Shown here: piece by piece, positions 1 through 8,608 of the stretch
How positions within the stretch are numbered: position 1 is the first letter of the stretch
How the letters are laid out: every line of letters starts with the position of its first letter
Assembly: GCA_018433865.1 (NCBI GenBank)
Contig: JAHDQJ010000004.1
Span: 62,001-126,000, forward strand
DNA from: Spirochaetales bacterium
Lineage (GTDB): Bacteria > Spirochaetota > Spirochaetia > Sphaerochaetales > Sphaerochaetaceae
Length of the DNA: 64,000 nucleotides
Direction of reading: 5' to 3'
Program-made: the position numbers and the translations under genes
The notes under the pieces: model-generated
What the model saw: only the letters and a program-made list of their open reading frames with translations
Database searches by the model: none
Told to the model about the DNA's origin: nothing

Positions 1-1070
1 ACCTTTCCGGCGACAGACAGGACCGTAGCGCGACCGAATCCGGTAGTCATCGTCGATCCGCCGTTGATGCCGGTCATCTTCTTTTCCTCACGATAGCCAC
101 CGAGTGCGAGCGCCTTCTCGATCACCGGTGTGAAATCCTTGTTCTCACCGATATGGACGAGACCGGGGTAGGAGACCACCTCGGTGGTGAAGACGCGATC
201 CATGTAGTTCTGCTTCGGGGGCATGAGGCAGTTGGTGGTGAAGAGCACCGCGCCAGGCATGTCGAGGAATTCCTTCTGCTGGTTCTGCCATGCAGTACCG
301 AAGTTGCCTTTCAAATGCTTGAACGCCTTGAGCTTCGGATATCCGTGTGCAGGGAGCATCTCACCGTGCGTGTAGATATTGATGCCTTTCCCCTCGGTCT
401 GCCTGAGCAGCTCGTGAAGATCGAACAGGTCGTGTCCGCTGACCACGATGAAGGGACCTTTCTCGATCGCAAGGGGAACCTCGACGGGAACCGGATCACC
501 ATATGTGGTGGTATTCGCCCTGTCGAGCATCTCCATGCACTTCAGGTTCACTTCTCCGGTCTTCAGGACCAAGGGGAGCAACTGTGATGCATCCATGTCA
601 CTGCCGATGGCACGCATGGCGGTGAAGAAGAATTCATTCACTTCATCATCAAAGTAGCCCAGGACCCACGCATGGTACGCGTAGGCACCCATGCCCCGCA
701 ATCCCAGCAGGATGAGTGTCTTCAGGGACCGGATATCCTCATTGCCCCTCCAGATGTCAGCCATGGGATACGCATCGGTCTTCCCGCCAAGCGCTGCAGT
801 CTTCGCATCGATGCGGCTGATCAGTTCTTTCAGCACCGGATCGTTGAAGTTGACATTCGTGATGGCGGTGAACTGGCCTTCCAGCATGATGTGCGCCACT
901 TCCTTGGAAAGTTTCTTCCCTTCCGCGGCACGTGCCAAGGCAACCAGTGCCCCGGTCATCTCATCCTGCAAGTTTGCGGTGTCAGCCATCTTTCCGCATA
1001 CTCCCTTGGCTCCCGTACAGGCTTTGCCACCTGCAGTCTGCTCACACTGGAAACAGAACATTTCGGACAT
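1..1070 (-). CDS. hcp: Hybrid-cluster protein (hydroxylamine/NO reductase), 3' end outside window
   Basis: The reverse strand encodes about 356 codons of a hybrid-cluster protein, running off the left edge; full proteins are about 540-550 residues. Its N-terminus has the cysteine cluster C6-x2-C9-x8-C18-x6-C25 that binds the first Fe-S cluster. In the family it acts in the cytoplasm on nitric oxide or hydroxylamine and protects anaerobes against nitrosative stress. The ATG at 1068-1070 follows a clear GGAGGAACCG ribosome site. It lies last in a same-strand run behind a cupin and a NimA-like flavoprotein, 55 bp downstream of the cupin, so co-transcription is likely. The catalytic hybrid-cluster ligands lie beyond the window. 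Confidence 0.93.
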   Translation of the reverse strand, partial: MSEMFCFQCEQTAGGKACTGAKGVCGKMADTANLQDEMTGALVALARAAEGKKLSKEVAHIMLEGQFTAITNVNFNDPVLKELISRIDAKTAALGGKTDAYPMADIWRGNEDIRSLKTLILLGLRGMGAYAYHAWVLGYFDDEVNEFFFTAMRAIGSDMDASQLLPLVLKTGEVNLKCMEMLDRANTTTYGDPVPVEVPLAIEKGPFIVVSGHDLFDLHELLRQTEGKGINIYTHGEMLPAHGYPKLKAFKHLKGNFGTAWQNQQKEFLDMPGAVLFTTNCLMPPKQNYMDRVFTTEVVSYPGLVHIGENKDFTPVIEKALALGGYREEKKMTGINGGSTMTTGFGRATVLSVAGK

Positions 1071-1082
1071 CGGTTCCTCCTC

Positions 1083-1097
1083 GGGGGCGATTCCCCC
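1083..1097 (-). other. Small G/C hairpin between cupin and hcp
   Basis: A perfect 5-bp stem (GGGGG/CCCCC) with loop CGATT sits in the 55-bp gap just upstream of the hcp ribosome site on the minus strand. There is no U-run, so it is not a normal terminator. It could affect processing or translation of the hcp part of the transcript. This is a structural observation only. Confidence 0.35.
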
Positions 1098-1125
1098 AAT
1101 TTCGTGATTCTCGCGAATTTGGCGA

Positions 1126-1428
1126 TTATTGTGTCTTGACTACGAAGAGGTGCATCGTGCCCTCCCCGAGATTCCTGATTCCCAACAGGGTGTCGGCAGG
1201 GATGCCGACGATGGAGCCCTCAGGGTACCGATGCTCCTCTTGGCTGTCCAAGGTAAGGCCGAGGACTCCCTTGGTGATGATCATGTGTGCAGCCTCCGCC
1301 GTCTTGTGCGGATCTACCGAAGCGTGTTCGGCAAGGCTCAGGTGATTGATCCGCACATCGCCTGTGGCGACGATGCGTTCCACTGCTGTCGCATCAGCGG
1401 TGCTGAATGCGTAGGTTTTCTCTATCAT
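1126..1428 (-). CDS. Small cupin-fold protein
   Basis: A 100-residue single-domain protein with the length and hydrophobic pattern of a small cupin, including HLSLAEHASVDPH-type strands, a PEGSIVGIPADTL turn and a C-terminal strand ending LFVVKTQ. Such proteins often bind a metal or a small ligand; none can be named here. The start at 1426-1428 is chosen over an upstream in-frame codon because AGAGGTCACG precedes it at good spacing. It starts 13 bp after the NimA-like gene and lies upstream of hcp, which suggests a part in the same nitrosative or redox response. The histidine metal ligands cannot be assigned with certainty. Confidence 0.7.
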   Translation of the reverse strand: MIEKTYAFSTADATAVERIVATGDVRINHLSLAEHASVDPHKTAEAAHMIITKGVLGLTLDSQEEHRYPEGSIVGIPADTLLGIRNLGEGTMHLFVVKTQ

Positions 1429-1441
1429 GTCGTGACCTCTC

Positions 1442-1924
1442 TCATGTCGTGGTTTGACTCGGTTTCGGCAGCTTGGCCTTCGCACTCATCTGCGTGATGT
1501 CGATCCGGATGACTGAAGTCTCATTCCGTGCACGTGCGATGTATGCTTCGGCTTCCTGGGTGAATTCGGGCGAATATTTTCGTGCGAGTGCCATCAAGCC
1601 ATCATGTCTTTCCTGTTCATCGGTGACAATCCTGGCTGTGCCGAAGACGACGACCGATTCGTACTCGGTGGAGAATTGGGCTGGAAGGAGGCGGGTCTTT
1701 CCGACGACAGTGAAGCATATCCTGCCATCGGCACCGATGAGACGCAGCTTCTTGCCCTCTGTCGCCCCATGGATATAGATGCGTTCCCCCGCAAGTGCGA
1801 ATGAGATCGGGATCGCATAGGGACTGCCGTCACCATCGATCATGGAGAGGATCCCGTACGGGGCCGTTTCAAGCACCTGTTTGGCAAATGCACCGTCCTG
1901 TTGTCTATCTTTTCTTCGCATCAT
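1442..1924 (-). CDS. NimA-like pyridoxamine 5'-phosphate oxidase family flavoprotein
   Basis: About 160 residues with the split-barrel flavin-binding pattern of the NimA/PNPOx-like family: an N-terminal MRRKDR motif, then GILSMIDGDGSPYAIPISF, a central ICFTVVG strand and a conserved RHDGLMALARKYSP-like helix. Family members bind FMN or haem and some reduce nitro compounds. Several starts are possible (GTG 1939, ATG 1930, ATG 1924); 1924 is chosen because family members start at the MRRKD motif. It is the first gene of the unit that continues into the cupin and hcp. A perfect palindrome lies just upstream. Confidence 0.75.
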   Translation of the reverse strand: MMRRKDRQQDGAFAKQVLETAPYGILSMIDGDGSPYAIPISFALAGERIYIHGATEGKKLRLIGADGRICFTVVGKTRLLPAQFSTEYESVVVFGTARIVTDEQERHDGLMALARKYSPEFTQEAEAYIARARNETSVIRIDITQMSAKAKLPKPSQTTT

Positions 1925-1969
1925 GTCCATATGATACACTGACTATATCATGAAATCATCCAAGATAAT

Positions 1970-1983
1970 GTTGCAATTGCAAC
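1970..1983. promoter_or_regulatory. Perfect 14-bp palindrome, probable operator of the NimA-cupin-hcp unit
   Basis: GTTGCAATTGCAAC is exactly self-complementary and lies between the divergent NimA-like gene and argC. If the minus-strand -10 is TATAGT (1942-1947), its centre is at about -41.5, the class II activator position. No good -35 hexamer is seen for that promoter, which fits activator dependence. The TTG-N6-CAA spacing is shorter than the canonical FNR/CRP spacing, so the regulator is unknown. A second inverted repeat (ATGATACACT at 1931-1940, AGTGTATCAT at 1988-1997) flanks it. Confidence 0.5.
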
Positions 1984-2059
1984 CAAAAGTGTATCATGAT
2001 GGCATCGGATGGGTACATCGCATCCCTAGTGATCATGCAGGTGAAAAGAAATAGATGAA

Positions 2060-2118
2060 ATTGCATAAATATACAAAAATAGTGCTGTACAAAATTGCAA
2101 AATGAATATATATACAAT
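2060..2118 (+). promoter_or_regulatory. Two ArgR-like ARG boxes upstream of argC
   Basis: Two 18-bp sites match the bacterial ARG-box pattern TNTGNATWWWWATNCANA: 2060-2077 (all defined positions but the first) and 2101-2118 (all but the first and last). Their starts are 41 bp apart, about four helical turns, with only a poor intermediate site between them. The region is strongly A/T-rich and ends about 45 bp before the argC start, as expected for an ArgR-repressed promoter. The exact -10 and -35 are not clear because the boxes overlap the candidate hexamers. Confidence 0.65.
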
Positions 2119-2163
2119 CAATACAAAGCTATCATGCGCTTTGGAGAAGGGAGGAGTGATCGG

Positions 2164-3216
2164 ATGCTAACCGTAGGAGTCATCGGTGCGACAGGGTATG
2201 CAGGGGCCGAGTTGATGCGGTTGCTCTGCCGTCATCCTCATGTGGGAAAGATCCTCGCGGGATCGCACAGCTATGTGGGACAACCGTATGCATCCGTCTA
2301 TCCGAATTTTCACAAGATACATGAATTTCCGTGCCAGGATGCTGCCATCGCATCGATGGCAAGACAGTGTGATGTCGTGTTCCTCTCGCTTCCCCATGGC
2401 ATCGCCTCGCAGCAGGTGAACGAGAGTGTATTGGCCGAGTGCGTGATCATCGACCTGGGAGCCGACTTCAGGCTCAGCGATCCGCTCGTGTATGAGAGCT
2501 GGTACAAGACCGTACATGGCAGTCCGCATCTGCTCAAGCAAGCGGTCTACGGATTGTCGGAACTGCAGAGGGACAAGATCGCCGCTTCCCGCCTAATCGC
2601 AAACCCGGGCTGCTACACTACCTGCTCCATCCTGACCCTCCATCCGTTGCTCGCCGAGTCACTCATCGACAGCGAGACGATCATCATCGATGCGAAAAGT
2701 GGCGTCAGCGGTGCAGGCAGGTCCGAGAAGCTCGGTTCGCTGTTCTGTGAGTGTGACGAATCGATCAAGCCGTACGGGGTGACGAACCATCGCCACACGC
2801 CGGAGATCGAGGAACAGCTCACGCTGTCCAACGGGAAGACCGGCAAGCCGGTGGTGCTCACATTCACCCCTCATCTGATTCCGATGAACCGGGGAATTCT
2901 CGTGACAGCGTACGCCAAGCTGAACGAGGGTGTGCGTGGCAAGGATATCGCGGATGCCTATGCCCGGCATTACGGGAACGAGCAGTTCATCAGGATTCTC
3001 AGCCAAGGGACGTTCCCCGAGACACGGTGGGTGAAGGGTTCGAACTACTGCGATATCGGATTTGCCGTGGATAGCAGGACCGATCGGGTCGTCGCCTGCG
3101 GAGCGATCGACAATCTGGTCAAGGGCGCCGCGGGGCAAGCAGTCCAAAACATGAATATTGTGTGTGCGCTGGATGAACAGGCGGGAATAGACGCAATTCC
3201 CGCGTTTCCTCTCTGA
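2164..3216 (+). CDS. argC: N-acetyl-gamma-glutamyl-phosphate reductase
   Basis: A 350-residue ArgC that reduces N-acetylglutamyl-phosphate to the semialdehyde with NADPH, the third step of arginine synthesis. The N-terminal GVIGATGYAGAELMRLL dinucleotide-binding loop, the catalytic cysteine in ANPGCYTT and the C-terminal KGAAGQAVQNMN motif are all present. ATG 2164 is chosen over an in-frame codon at 2095 because it follows a GGAGGAG site and fits the family N-terminus; the upstream stretch is the regulatory region. It is the first gene of argCJBD. Confidence 0.97.
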   Translation: MLTVGVIGATGYAGAELMRLLCRHPHVGKILAGSHSYVGQPYASVYPNFHKIHEFPCQDAAIASMARQCDVVFLSLPHGIASQQVNESVLAECVIIDLGADFRLSDPLVYESWYKTVHGSPHLLKQAVYGLSELQRDKIAASRLIANPGCYTTCSILTLHPLLAESLIDSETIIIDAKSGVSGAGRSEKLGSLFCECDESIKPYGVTNHRHTPEIEEQLTLSNGKTGKPVVLTFTPHLIPMNRGILVTAYAKLNEGVRGKDIADAYARHYGNEQFIRILSQGTFPETRWVKGSNYCDIGFAVDSRTDRVVACGAIDNLVKGAAGQAVQNMNIVCALDEQAGIDAIPAFPL

Positions 3217-3231
3217 TGAAGGAGCGTGATG

Positions 3232-4452
3232 ATGAAATTGATCGATGGCGGCGTGTTGGCCGCAAAAGGATTCAAGGCCGGATCGGTAGCGGCTGGGATC
3301 AAGAAGAAGAAACTCGACATGACCGTGTTGTTCTCCGAATATCCTGCAGTGGTCGCCGGGGCGTTCACCACGAATGTCGTGAAAGCCGCACCCGTGTGGT
3401 GGGATAAGCATATCGTCGAGGCGGGCCACTGTGTCAGGGCACTCGTGGCGAACAGCGGGAATGCGAATGCCTGTACCGGGGAGAAGGGGACTCAGGACAC
3501 ACAGCGGATGGCTGCAGTTGTTGCAGAGCTTCTCGGGGCGGAATCACATGAGGTCCTTGTCTGCTCTACAGGAGTGATCGGTGTTCCCTTGCCGATGGAA
3601 AAGATCGAAGCGGGAATCGGCTCTTGCGTTGCGAAGCTCGATGGTTCGTTGGCGTCGGCGAAAGATTCTGCCGCTGCGATCTGTACCACCGATACGTTCA
3701 GCAAGGAGGTCTCCGTCGAACTCTCGGTGCAGGGGAAGACGATACGCATCGGAGGCATGGCCAAAGGCTCGGGGATGATCCATCCCGACATGGCCACGAT
3801 GCTCTCGTTCATCACCACCGATGCGAATGTCGAACCGGCGTACCTGCAGAAGCTGCTCGGCTCGACGGTTGTCGACTCCTACAACATGATCAGCGTGGAT
3901 GGCGACACCAGTACGAACGATACCGTCCTTGTCCTGGCAAACGGTGCCAGCAACTCGGTGGTGATCAACGCCGGAGTGGAAGGAGAAGAGGAGTTTGCAG
4001 AGGCATTCCTGTATGTGCACACGGAGCTTGCGAAACTGATCGTCCTTGATGGCGAGGGCGCCGGCAAGTTCATCGAGATGACGGTTTCGGGTGCCAAGAC
4101 CAAGGAGGATGCACGGCTGATCGCGCGTTCGGCGATTTCGAGCAGCCTCGTCAAGGCAGCCTTCTTCGGTGCCGATGCGAATTGGGGGAGGATCCTCTGC
4201 GCGATGGGGTATTCGAAGGCCTCCTTCGATCCCGAAGCGGTGACAGTCACCTACACGAGCGATGCCGGTACGATCACCGTGCTTGAGCACGGATCACCGA
4301 TCGCGTTCGATGAGTCGTACGCGAAGAAAGTGCTCAGGGAGAAGGTGATCCGCGTACAGGCCCAGGTGGGGGACGGAACGGAATCGGCGATCGCGTGGGG
4401 ATGCGATCTCACCTACGAATATGTACGAATCAACGGAGATTATAGAAGTTGA
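3232..4452 (+). CDS. argJ: Bifunctional ornithine acetyltransferase / N-acetylglutamate synthase
   Basis: About 406 residues. The ArgJ family transfers acetyl from N-acetylornithine to glutamate, making the arginine pathway cyclic; bifunctional members also use acetyl-CoA. The self-cleavage site is in HPDMATMLSF, where the threonine becomes the nucleophile of the beta chain. The oxyanion motif (CSTGVIG) and the C-terminal GCDLTYEYVRINGDY are intact. GTG 3226, ATG 3229 and ATG 3232 are all in frame; 3232 gives the best spacing to AAGGAG. It follows argC by about 15 bp. Its presence implies no separate N-acetylornithine deacetylase is required. Confidence 0.96.
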   Translation: MKLIDGGVLAAKGFKAGSVAAGIKKKKLDMTVLFSEYPAVVAGAFTTNVVKAAPVWWDKHIVEAGHCVRALVANSGNANACTGEKGTQDTQRMAAVVAELLGAESHEVLVCSTGVIGVPLPMEKIEAGIGSCVAKLDGSLASAKDSAAAICTTDTFSKEVSVELSVQGKTIRIGGMAKGSGMIHPDMATMLSFITTDANVEPAYLQKLLGSTVVDSYNMISVDGDTSTNDTVLVLANGASNSVVINAGVEGEEEFAEAFLYVHTELAKLIVLDGEGAGKFIEMTVSGAKTKEDARLIARSAISSSLVKAAFFGADANWGRILCAMGYSKASFDPEAVTVTYTSDAGTITVLEHGSPIAFDESYAKKVLREKVIRVQAQVGDGTESAIAWGCDLTYEYVRINGDYRS

Positions 4453-4454
4453 CC

Positions 4455-5315
4455 ATGAAAAATGTCATTGAAAAAGCCGAGGTCCTGATCGAGGCGCTCC
4501 CGTACATCAGGCGGTTCGCCGGGAGCATCGTCGTGGTGAAGTATGGCGGGAGTGCGATGATCGATGATGAGATCAAGAACTCCGTGATCCAGGATATCGC
4601 GATGATGAAGCGGATCGGCATGCGCCCGGTAGTGGTCCACGGCGGAGGGAATTCGATCACGAACCTCATGGAGCGTCTGGGAAAGAAGAGTACCTTCGTC
4701 GACGGATTGCGCATCACCGATGCCGAGACTGCGCAGATTGCCGAGATGGTCCTCTCCGGATCGATTTCGAAGGAACTGGTGCAATGCCTCCAGGGACAGG
4801 GAATCAACGCCGTGGGCATCAACGGGAAGGATGGCGATACCTTGATGGCGACGAAGAAGCTGAGCAACGGAAAGGATCTCGGGTTCGTCGGTGAGGTGGT
4901 ACGGGTCAATACCGGACTTCTCGATTCATTGATGGCCAATGATTTCATCCCCGTGGTCGCTCCCATCGGTACCGATTTCGCAGGCAATACGTACAATATC
5001 AACGCAGACTACGCGGCGAGTGCCATCGCAGGGGCGTTGCATGCGCAGAAGCTGGTATTTCTCACCGATGTGGAGGGTATCCTCAAGGACAAGGATGATC
5101 CATCGACCATCCTCAGCCAGCTGACACTTACCGAGGCAGAGAACTATATCGCGGACGGTACGATCAGCGGGGGAATGATCCCGAAGGCCCAATGCTGCAT
5201 GGACGGCATCAGGCAAGGCGTACAGAGCGTCCACATCTTGGATGGGCGCATCCCCCACTCACTCTTGCTCGAGATCTTCACCAATGAGGGAATCGGCACG
5301 ATGATGACACGCTAG
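4455..5315 (+). CDS. argB: N-acetylglutamate kinase
   Basis: A 286-residue amino-acid kinase family protein that phosphorylates N-acetyl-L-glutamate. Visible motifs are VVKYGGSAM near the N-terminus (ATP site), VVVHGGGNSI (substrate loop) and the C-terminal GGMIPKAQCCMDGIRQGVQ with the ATP-binding lysine. An N-terminal helix (KAEVLIEALPYIRRF) like that of arginine-inhibited hexameric NAGKs is present, so feedback control by arginine is likely but not proven. The start at 4455 is next to the argJ stop; an in-frame TTG at 4449 would overlap argJ. The product enters ArgC. Confidence 0.96.
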   Translation: MKNVIEKAEVLIEALPYIRRFAGSIVVVKYGGSAMIDDEIKNSVIQDIAMMKRIGMRPVVVHGGGNSITNLMERLGKKSTFVDGLRITDAETAQIAEMVLSGSISKELVQCLQGQGINAVGINGKDGDTLMATKKLSNGKDLGFVGEVVRVNTGLLDSLMANDFIPVVAPIGTDFAGNTYNINADYAASAIAGALHAQKLVFLTDVEGILKDKDDPSTILSQLTLTEAENYIADGTISGGMIPKAQCCMDGIRQGVQSVHILDGRIPHSLLLEIFTNEGIGTMMTR

Positions 5316-5324
5316 GAGCAGGAT

Positions 5325-6521
5325 ATGGACACAAACGGAATGATCGGAATCGGAAAGGACGCATTGATGGGAACCTACGCCCAGTACCCGGTGGTGCTGG
5401 CCGGAGGGGAGGGGCGTCGTGTACGGGATCTAGCGGGGAAGACCTATCTCGACCTGGTTGCCGGTATCGCAGTCAACATCCTGGGCTATCATGATCCCGG
5501 CTTGAGCGCTGCACTGCACGGTGTGATCGATGGGGGGCTGCTGCACTGTTCGAACCTCTATTGGAATCCGTACGCGATCCGGGCTGCCGAACGTCTCAAG
5601 CGGCTTTCCTCACTCTCCCGGGTGTTCTTCTGCAACAGCGGGACCGAGGCGAACGAGGCTGCCTTGAAGCTGGTCCGCAAGTATGGCGCATCGAAAGCCG
5701 AGGGAAGGACCGAAGTCATCACGATGCAGCAATCCTTCCACGGAAGGACCTATGGAGCGTTGAGCGCGACCGGACAACCGAAGTACCAGGAACCGTTCAA
5801 ACCGATGCTTGGTGGCTTCTTCTACGCTCCGTTCAACGATATCGAAGGAGTGAAGGCGCTCATCGGGCCCAAGACCTGTGCCATTTTCGTGGAGGCTGTC
5901 CAAGGGGAAGGGGGAGTGATTCCCGCGACCACGACTTTTCTCCGGCAACTGCGAACGCTGTGTGACGACCATGACATCCTGCTCGTATGCGACGAGGTAC
6001 AGTGCGGGATGGGCAGGACAGGGTATCCGTTCGCATTCCAGAAGTCCGGGATCTCCTGCGATGTCATGACCTTGGCTAAGGGCCTGGGCGGAGGGGTTCC
6101 CATCGGAGCGACCTTGGTCGCGGAGAAACTCGCCCACGTGCTGGTTCCCGGAGACCATGGAGCGACGTTCGGAGGCAACCTGCTTGCCTGTGCGGCAGCG
6201 GACCATGTGCTTTCACGCCTGGAGGAGGGTGAGTTGATCGAGCATGTCAGGAAGGTCTCCGCCCACCTCGTGAAACGGTTGCAAGAGATGCAGTCGGAGT
6301 TCCCCAGGATCGAGGAGATCCGTGGCGAGGGGTTGATGCTCGGCATCAGGATGACCGATCCGGTACGGCCGCTGATCGAAGCGTGCATGGACGAGGGACT
6401 GTTGATCGCCAATGCAGGAGCGCATGTGTTGCGCATGGTTCCGCCATTGACCATCACCGTTGATGAGATCGATGAGGCCATCATGATACTGAGAAAGGTT
6501 TTCTCCTCTGCGTTCTCCTGA
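5325..6521 (+). CDS. argD: Acetylornithine aminotransferase
   Basis: A 398-residue class III PLP aminotransferase that converts N-acetylglutamate semialdehyde to N-acetylornithine. The substrate motif NSGTEANEAALKLVRKYG, the PLP aspartate region VCDEVQCGMGRTG and the PLP lysine in TLAKGLGGGVPIGA are intact. AGGAGCAGGAT precedes the ATG, 9 bp after argB. It ends the argCJBD run; argF, argG and argH are not in the window. A separate promoter for the next gene lies just downstream. Confidence 0.95.
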   Translation: MDTNGMIGIGKDALMGTYAQYPVVLAGGEGRRVRDLAGKTYLDLVAGIAVNILGYHDPGLSAALHGVIDGGLLHCSNLYWNPYAIRAAERLKRLSSLSRVFFCNSGTEANEAALKLVRKYGASKAEGRTEVITMQQSFHGRTYGALSATGQPKYQEPFKPMLGGFFYAPFNDIEGVKALIGPKTCAIFVEAVQGEGGVIPATTTFLRQLRTLCDDHDILLVCDEVQCGMGRTGYPFAFQKSGISCDVMTLAKGLGGGVPIGATLVAEKLAHVLVPGDHGATFGGNLLACAAADHVLSRLEEGELIEHVRKVSAHLVKRLQEMQSEFPRIEEIRGEGLMLGIRMTDPVRPLIEACMDEGLLIANAGAHVLRMVPPLTITVDEIDEAIMILRKVFSSAFS

Positions 6522-6539
6522 GAGTCCCAAAGGGATTTG

Positions 6540-6568
6540 TTGCCAGCCCTGTAGGAATCCGTTATGAT
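6540..6568 (+). promoter_or_regulatory. Promoter of the patatin-barrel gene
   Basis: TTGCCA (6540-6545), a 17-bp spacer and TATGAT (6563-6568) make a near-consensus housekeeping promoter just after argD. Transcription should begin near 6575, leaving a leader of about 30 nt with a GGAGG ribosome site. This separates the downstream genes from the arginine operon. Confidence 0.6.
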
Positions 6569-6604
6569 AGGTCACCAGGCGCATGTGCGTCGACGGAGGG
6601 TCGG

Positions 6605-8608
6605 ATGGGTCGTACGGTAAGACGGATGATGTTGGTTGCGCTGCTTGCTCTGGTCACGGCGCTTCGGTTGTCCTCTGCCTCGATACCCAACAACACCAAC
6701 GATCTCATGGCGGCTGCTGTGCCCATCTCCTATGGGGAATCACTGTTCATGCAGCGGATCCTCGTGCAGACCGAGGGGGAACGCGACCCTGTGGGGCTCG
6801 TACTCTCGGGAGGATCGGCACGTGCGTTCGCCCATATCGGAGTATTGCAGTACCTTGAGGAACAGGGAATCGTTCCCGATTTCATCATCTCGAACTCGAT
6901 GGGATCCATCGTGGGCATCCTCTATGCAGCAGGGCTTTCCCCTGACCAGATCCTCTCCATCATCACCGAAGTCGACATCACGCAACTGTTCGACCTCTCC
7001 ATCCCGCTTGCCGGAGGGGTGCTGGACATCTCGCGTTTCCTCTCCTTGGTCGCCTCCCACCTGGGGGAGTCGCTGCGTATCGAAGAATTGCCGATACCGA
7101 TCATGATCGTATGCGAGGACCTGGCGACAAAACGGCAGGTCAGGATCATGGAGGGCGACATGCTGACGGTCATGGGAGCGGCGTTCGCCTTGCCCGTCTA
7201 CTTCCCGCCGGTGGAATACAACGGTCATATGCTGGTGGACGGTGGAATCACGAATCTGGTTCCGCTCGATATCGCGTATCGATTCACCGATACCACGATC
7301 GTTTCCACTACATTCTATGAAGGAGAGGACATCAACCTTCGCAATCCGCTCTCGATCCTCAATGTCTCCATAGATATCGGGAAACGACGCGCAGGAGTAC
7401 TGGAACTCGCGAAACACAGCTCTACCATCTGGATCAGGTGCAATGTCGAGGATTTCTCCTTCATGGACTTCAGCGCGATCGTCGAGCTCGCGAGGAGGGG
7501 GTATGAGACGGCTGCTTCGCAGCGGGAGAAGATCGGCAGGTTGGACAGTCGCGGTCCTGATGAGAGGATCCTTGATTTCCGCGCATCCTACGCGATCAGC
7601 GAGCATGCCGTCCGCCACAACTACAATCTTTACCAGAGGACGAAGCATCGCGGATTCTCTCACCAGCTGTTCTTCGGGATCAGGAGCTTCATGCCGGAGG
7701 ACGACCGATGGTTCCTCAGGGATGAGGTGCTGATCGGTCCTACCTACCATCTTCGGTGGAAGGGTTTGTGGCTCTCCCTCTATGGCGGCGCTGCATGGAA
7801 GTCATTCACTCCGATGGATATCTATCCTTCGGTAACGGCCAGGATATCCCAGCAGGTGTTCCCGCCGTTGATCCTTGAGGGGGATGTGACGATCTCCTCC
7901 ACACAAGGATCGTTCATTCCCACGCTCTACCACCGGCTTGGAATGCGGTTCCGCCAACGATTGTTCGATGAACGTCTCACCGCCACCGCGCTTGCGTGGT
8001 GGGAACAGCAACTCGATCCATCCTGGAGGATCGGTTCGAAGCTCATCCATGGCGGTTTCGACCTCAACTGGAAGGCTGATCCCGCAGGCGTTCTTGCCCT
8101 GGACCTCGAGGCTGCATGGCAGCTGTCAGGAGCGTATGACCGGCACTTTCTCCATACCAAGGTCGACACCACGCTGCCTCTTCCGGTCGATATGCTGCTG
8201 CACCTCGGATATACCGGTCGCTACGCGCTGGACGGTGGCGGTTCCGTGCCATTGTATGCTGGTGACGGCTTCAGGACAGCCGATTCCCGGCTTCTCAGCC
8301 AAGGTACGGCCGATGCTCCCGCGAGAGTCGAGAATGCCATGGTGATCGGACGGCTTGGAATCGACTGGCAACCGGAAAGCTTCAAGCCGACTGCCGGGGA
8401 GTTGCTGATATTCGAGCGGTCCTCGGTCGGATTGTTCGCCGACTTGTTATGGAATGACCGGGGGGTATGGCTTCCCTGGATCGTCGTCGGTGCCAAGATT
8501 TCCACCACGGTCTCCTTGCTGGGGTTGAACTCCATCCCCACTTCGGTGTATGTCGGATACGACAGCCCCTCGGGTTCAATAGCCTGGGGATTCGTATTCG
8601 GAAGGTGA
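6605..8608 (+). CDS. Exported patatin-like phospholipase fused to a C-terminal beta-barrel
   Basis: A 667-residue protein. Residues 1-25 are a signal peptide. Residues about 62-320 form a patatin domain: oxyanion loop GGSARAFAHIG (69-79), the nucleophile in SNSMG (Ser98) and the catalytic DGG (212-214). The remaining 300-plus residues are a series of alternating, aromatic-rich strands ending WGFVFGR, typical of an outer-membrane beta-barrel. This order resembles the PlpD/FplA class of self-secreting (type Vd) lipases. The first position of the usual GxSxG elbow is Ser rather than Gly. Membrane insertion and secretion are inferred. The next gene overlaps its stop. Confidence 0.82.
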   Translation: MGRTVRRMMLVALLALVTALRLSSASIPNNTNDLMAAAVPISYGESLFMQRILVQTEGERDPVGLVLSGGSARAFAHIGVLQYLEEQGIVPDFIISNSMGSIVGILYAAGLSPDQILSIITEVDITQLFDLSIPLAGGVLDISRFLSLVASHLGESLRIEELPIPIMIVCEDLATKRQVRIMEGDMLTVMGAAFALPVYFPPVEYNGHMLVDGGITNLVPLDIAYRFTDTTIVSTTFYEGEDINLRNPLSILNVSIDIGKRRAGVLELAKHSSTIWIRCNVEDFSFMDFSAIVELARRGYETAASQREKIGRLDSRGPDERILDFRASYAISEHAVRHNYNLYQRTKHRGFSHQLFFGIRSFMPEDDRWFLRDEVLIGPTYHLRWKGLWLSLYGGAAWKSFTPMDIYPSVTARISQQVFPPLILEGDVTISSTQGSFIPTLYHRLGMRFRQRLFDERLTATALAWWEQQLDPSWRIGSKLIHGGFDLNWKADPAGVLALDLEAAWQLSGAYDRHFLHTKVDTTLPLPVDMLLHLGYTGRYALDGGGSVPLYAGDGFRTADSRLLSQGTADAPARVENAMVIGRLGIDWQPESFKPTAGELLIFERSSVGLFADLLWNDRGVWLPWIVVGAKISTTVSLLGLNSIPTSVYVGYDSPSGSIAWGFVFGR

